Below, piece by piece: positions 61,534 to 64,000 of a stretch of 64,000 bases of DNA. The position numbers were made by a program, and so were the translations under genes. The notes below the pieces were generated by a model. That model saw only the letters and a program-made list of their open reading frames with translations, ran no database searches and was not told the DNA's origin. The stretch is from positions 12,773,501 through 12,837,500 of the forward strand of contig NW_027478166.1 of the NCBI RefSeq assembly GCF_051020975.1, written 5' to 3'. Each line of letters starts with the position of its first letter. The first letter of the stretch is position 1. Source of the stretch: Osmia lignaria lignaria. Lineage: Eukaryota > Arthropoda > Insecta > Hymenoptera > Megachilidae.

Positions 61534-61964
61534 GCAGAAGAAGAACAACAAGAAGAAGAAATATTTCGAAGTATGTCCGTCAGGCCCCTTCCCTTGAGAT
61601 AAATCTGCAAATATCTCGGAAACGAAGCGAGCTACGGCAAAATGTTAAGAGACCTTTTTTGTAGAAAATTAGGTTTCCTACTTTTTATGTTGTATGATAT
61701 TTTTTGATCAGATGCGTAGTTCTCGAGATATATCAAGATATTTAAAAGTTCCGAAGCTGCACCAACATAATCGAGGTACAGAAACACCGTGGCCTCTTTC
61801 TTTGAGATAACTCTGCACTATTGCGAGCTGCAAATGCCACTTCCAGCTTAGCTGTGCAGAAGAGGAACAACAAGAAGAAGAAATATATCGGAATATGTCC
61901 GTCAGGCCCCTTCCCTTGAGATAAATCTGCAAATATCTCGGAAACGAAGCGAGCTATGGCAAAA
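61534..61964. repeat. Partner block of 59280-59710
   Basis: Second copy. It parts from the first after ATGGCAAAATG, where the first copy continues TTTAGAGACCTTTC and this one TTAAGAGACC. Confidence 0.8.
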
Positions 61965-62989
61965 TGTTAAGAGACCTTTTTTGTAGAGAATTATGTTTCC
62001 TACAATTTACGTTCTCTGATATTTTTTGATCAGAAGCGTAGTTTTCGAGATATATCGAGATATTTAAAAGTTCCGAAGCCGCACCAACATAATAGAGATA
62101 CAGAAACACCGTGGCCCCTTTCTTTGAGATAACTCTGCACTATTGCGACCTGCAAATGCCACTTCCAGCTTAGCTGTGCAGAAGAAGAACAACAAGAAGA
62201 AGAAATATCTCGAAATATGTCCGTCAGGCCCCTTCCCTTGACATAAATCTGCAAATATCTCGGAAACGAAGCGAGCTATGGCAAAATGTTAAGATACCTT
62301 TTTTGTAGGGAATTAAGTTTCCTACTTTTTATGCTCTATGATATTTTTTGATCAGATGCGTAGTTCTCGAGATATATCAAGATATTTAAAAGTTCCGAAG
62401 CCGCACCAACATAATAGAGATACAGAAACACCGTGGCCCCTTTCTTTGAGATAACTCTGCACTAGTGCGAGCCGCAAGTGCCACTTCCAGCTTTGCTGTG
62501 CAGAATAAGAACAACAAGAAGAAGAAATATCTCGAAATATGTCCGTCAGGCCCCTTCCCTTGAGATAAATCTGCAAATATCTCGGAAACGAAGCGAGCTA
62601 TGGCAAAATGTTTAGAGACCTTTCTTGTAGAGAATTAAGTTTCCTACGTTTTATGTAGTATGATATTTTTTGATCAGATGCGTAGTTCTCGAGATATATC
62701 AAGATATTTAAAAGTTCCGAAGCCGCACCAACATAATAGAGATACAGAAACACCGTGGCCCCTTTCTTTGAGATAACTCTGCACTAGTGCGAGCCGCAAA
62801 TGCCACTTCCAGCTTTGCTGTGCAGAAGAAGAACAACAAGAAGAAGAAATATCTCGAAATATGTCCGTCAGGCCCCTTCCCTTGAGATAAATCTGCAAAT
62901 ATCTCGGAAACGAAGCGAGCTAAGGCAAAATGTTAAGAGACCTTTTTTGTAGAGAATTAAGTTTCCTACTTTTTATGTTGTATGATATT

Positions 62990-64000
62990 TTTTGATCAGA
63001 TGCGTAGTTCTCGAGATATATCAAGATATTTAAAAGTTCCGAAGCCGCACCAACATAATAGAGATACAGAAACACCGTGGCCCCTTTCTTTGAGATAACT
63101 CTGCACTATTGCGAGCTGCAAATGCCACTTCCAGCTTAGCTGTGCAGAAGAAGATCAACACGAAGAAGAAATATCTCGAAATATGTCCGTCAGGCCCCTT
63201 CCCTTGAGATAAATCTGCAAATATCTCGGAAACGAAGCGAGCTATGGCAAAATGTTGAGAGACCTTTTTTGTAGAGAACTAAGTTTCCTACCTTTTACGT
63301 TCTATGATATTTTTGGATCAGATGGGTAGTTCTCGAGATATATCAAGATATTTAAAAGTTCCGAAGCCGCACCAACATAATAGAGATACAGAAACACCGT
63401 GGCCCCTTTCTTTGAGATAACTCTGCACTAGTGCGAGCCGCAAATGCCACTTCCAGCTTTGCTGTGCAGAAGAAGAACAACAAGAAGAAGAAATATCTCG
63501 AAATATGTCCGTCAGGCCCCTTCCCTTGAGATAAATCTGCAACTATCTCGGAAACGAAGCGAGCTATGGCAAAATGTTAAGAGACCTTTTTTGTAGAGAA
63601 TTAAGTTTTCTACTTTTTATGTTGCATGATATTTTTTGATCAGATGCGTAGTTCTCCAGATATATCAAGATATTTAAAAGTTCCGAAGCTGCACCAACAT
63701 AATAGAGATACAGAAACACCGTGGCCCCTTTCTTTGAGATAACTCTGCACTAGTGCGAGCCGCAAATGCCACTTCCAGCTTAGCTGTGCTGAAGAAGAAC
63801 AACAAGATGAAGAAATGTCTCGAAATATGTCCGTTAGACCCCTTCCCTTGAGATAAATGTGCAAATATCTCGGAAACGAAGCGAGCTATGGCAAAATGTT
63901 GAGAGACCTTTTTTGTAGAGAATTAAGTTTCCTACTATTTATGTTCTATGATATTTTTTGATCAGATGCGTAGTTCTCGAGATATATCAAGATATTTAAA
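62990..64000. repeat. Partner block of 59770-60780, cut by the window end
   Basis: Second copy. It still matches the first at the last base of the window, so the duplicated block continues beyond it and its true length is unknown. Confidence 0.85.

Larger units (their letters stand above)
1..64000. repeat. 322-bp satellite DNA tandem array filling the whole window
   Basis: The same 322-bp unit repeats head to tail, in one orientation, from the first base to the last. Landmarks recur in every unit in fixed order: TTTTTTGATCAGA, GAGATATATC, TTTAAAAGTTCCGAAGCC, ACCGTGGCCCC, a GAA/CAA tract, TATGTCCGTCAGG, AATATCTCGG, GCGAGCTATGGCAAAATG. From 210 to 63962 there are 198 periods. All but eight are exactly 322 bases; the exceptions carry 1-2 base indels near 1224 (+1), 22313 (-1), 23342 (-1), 24670 (+2), 34110 (-1), 34752 (-1), 39778 (-2) and 51124 (-1). 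No mobile element, gene, tRNA, rRNA or unique spacer was found in any stretch. The array continues past both edges. Known: such arrays form eukaryotic constitutive heterochromatin, often centromeric or pericentromeric. Inferred: location and lineage, which the window cannot settle. Confidence 0.98.
58166..64000. repeat. Array domain 6: 18 monomers plus the right-edge partial, with the most diverged units
   Basis: The first three monomers (58166-59131) are the most diverged in the window. After them come units close to the general consensus, with a 7-monomer-spaced block (59280-59710 with 61534-61964) and a 10-monomer-spaced block (59770-60780 with 62990-64000) that is cut by the window end. 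Local markers are GAAGATCAACACGAAG, ATTTTTGGATCAGATGGG, CCTACCTTTTACG, TGTTGCATGATA and CTGTGCTGAAG. The last 39 bases (63962-64000) are the start of a further monomer. Confidence 0.65.

Noticed and set aside
210..63864. About 185 minus-strand frames of 74-84 codons as real small Cys-rich protein genes
   Set aside because: They begin only at TTG, usually have TAG just upstream and no ATG, show many amino-acid-changing differences, and nonsense-bearing units were amplified. No known domain is recognisable.
1..64000. One long tandem-repeat protein running through the array
   Set aside because: 322 leaves remainder 1 when divided by 3, so each unit shifts the frame, and stops (TAA in GAGATAACTC, TGA in TGATCA, TAG in the complement of CTATGG) are met within one unit or so.
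1..64000. CRISPR array
   Set aside because: Direct repeats in CRISPR are about 20-50 bases with unique spacers of similar length. Here the whole 322-base unit repeats and there are no unique spacers.
1..64000. Simple dimer of a 161-base unit
   Set aside because: The internal similarity within the monomer is at 114-126 bases, not 161, and the two halves do not align.

Overview
The window is a single uninterrupted block of satellite DNA. From end to end it is a head-to-tail tandem array of one monomer with a 322-bp period. With the phase fixed at the conserved TGATCAGA site (TCAG at positions 210, 532, 854 and so on to 63962), there are 198 complete monomers between 210 and 63961, plus 209 bases of a partial monomer on the left and 39 bases on the right. 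198 x 322 is 63756 and the observed distance is 63752. The 4-base deficit is fully explained by eight indels of 1-2 bases, near 1224, 22313, 23342, 24670, 34110, 34752, 39778 and 51124. All monomers point the same way, and no other DNA interrupts them: no gene, transposon, tRNA or rRNA.

The organism is almost certainly a eukaryote, because long homogeneous satellite arrays of this kind belong to eukaryotic heterochromatin (centromeric, pericentromeric, subtelomeric, or on sex or B chromosomes). The repeated ATATCTCGG / GAGATA motif reminds me of insect satellites, but this is only an impression and I do not recognise the family or species. A hand count of one monomer gives about 40% GC.

Above the monomer level the array is a mosaic of higher-order repeats (HORs). 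Blocks of 1-7 monomers recur as near-identical copies at spacings of 1, 2, 3, 5, 7, 9, 10, 11, 12, 15, 27 and 34 monomers, and no single HOR unit runs through the window. Private variants divide the window into six rough domains: 0.2-10.5 kb (32 monomers, with a clean tandem 7-mer), 10.5-26.6 kb (50, marked by a CTTCTCTTCAGATATA variant), 26.6-33.7 kb (22, with CAATGCGAG variants and a diverged monomer copied twice), 33.7-50.1 kb (51, with 12-, 5- and 3-monomer duplications), 50.1-58.2 kb (25, with a 10-monomer duplication), and 58.2-64 kb (18, with the most diverged monomers, then another 10-monomer duplication running off the right edge).

Nearly every monomer has an open minus-strand frame of 74 codons, and a plus-strand ATG frame of 38 codons. 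I do not think either is a gene. The minus frame has no ATG: it can begin only at TTG and is usually preceded by an in-frame TAG. Monomers with nonsense mutations have been amplified along with the rest. Because 322 is not a multiple of 3, no frame can run on through the array. The interest here lies in how the array evolved (HOR nesting, block shuffling, internal sub-repeats), not in encoded proteins.
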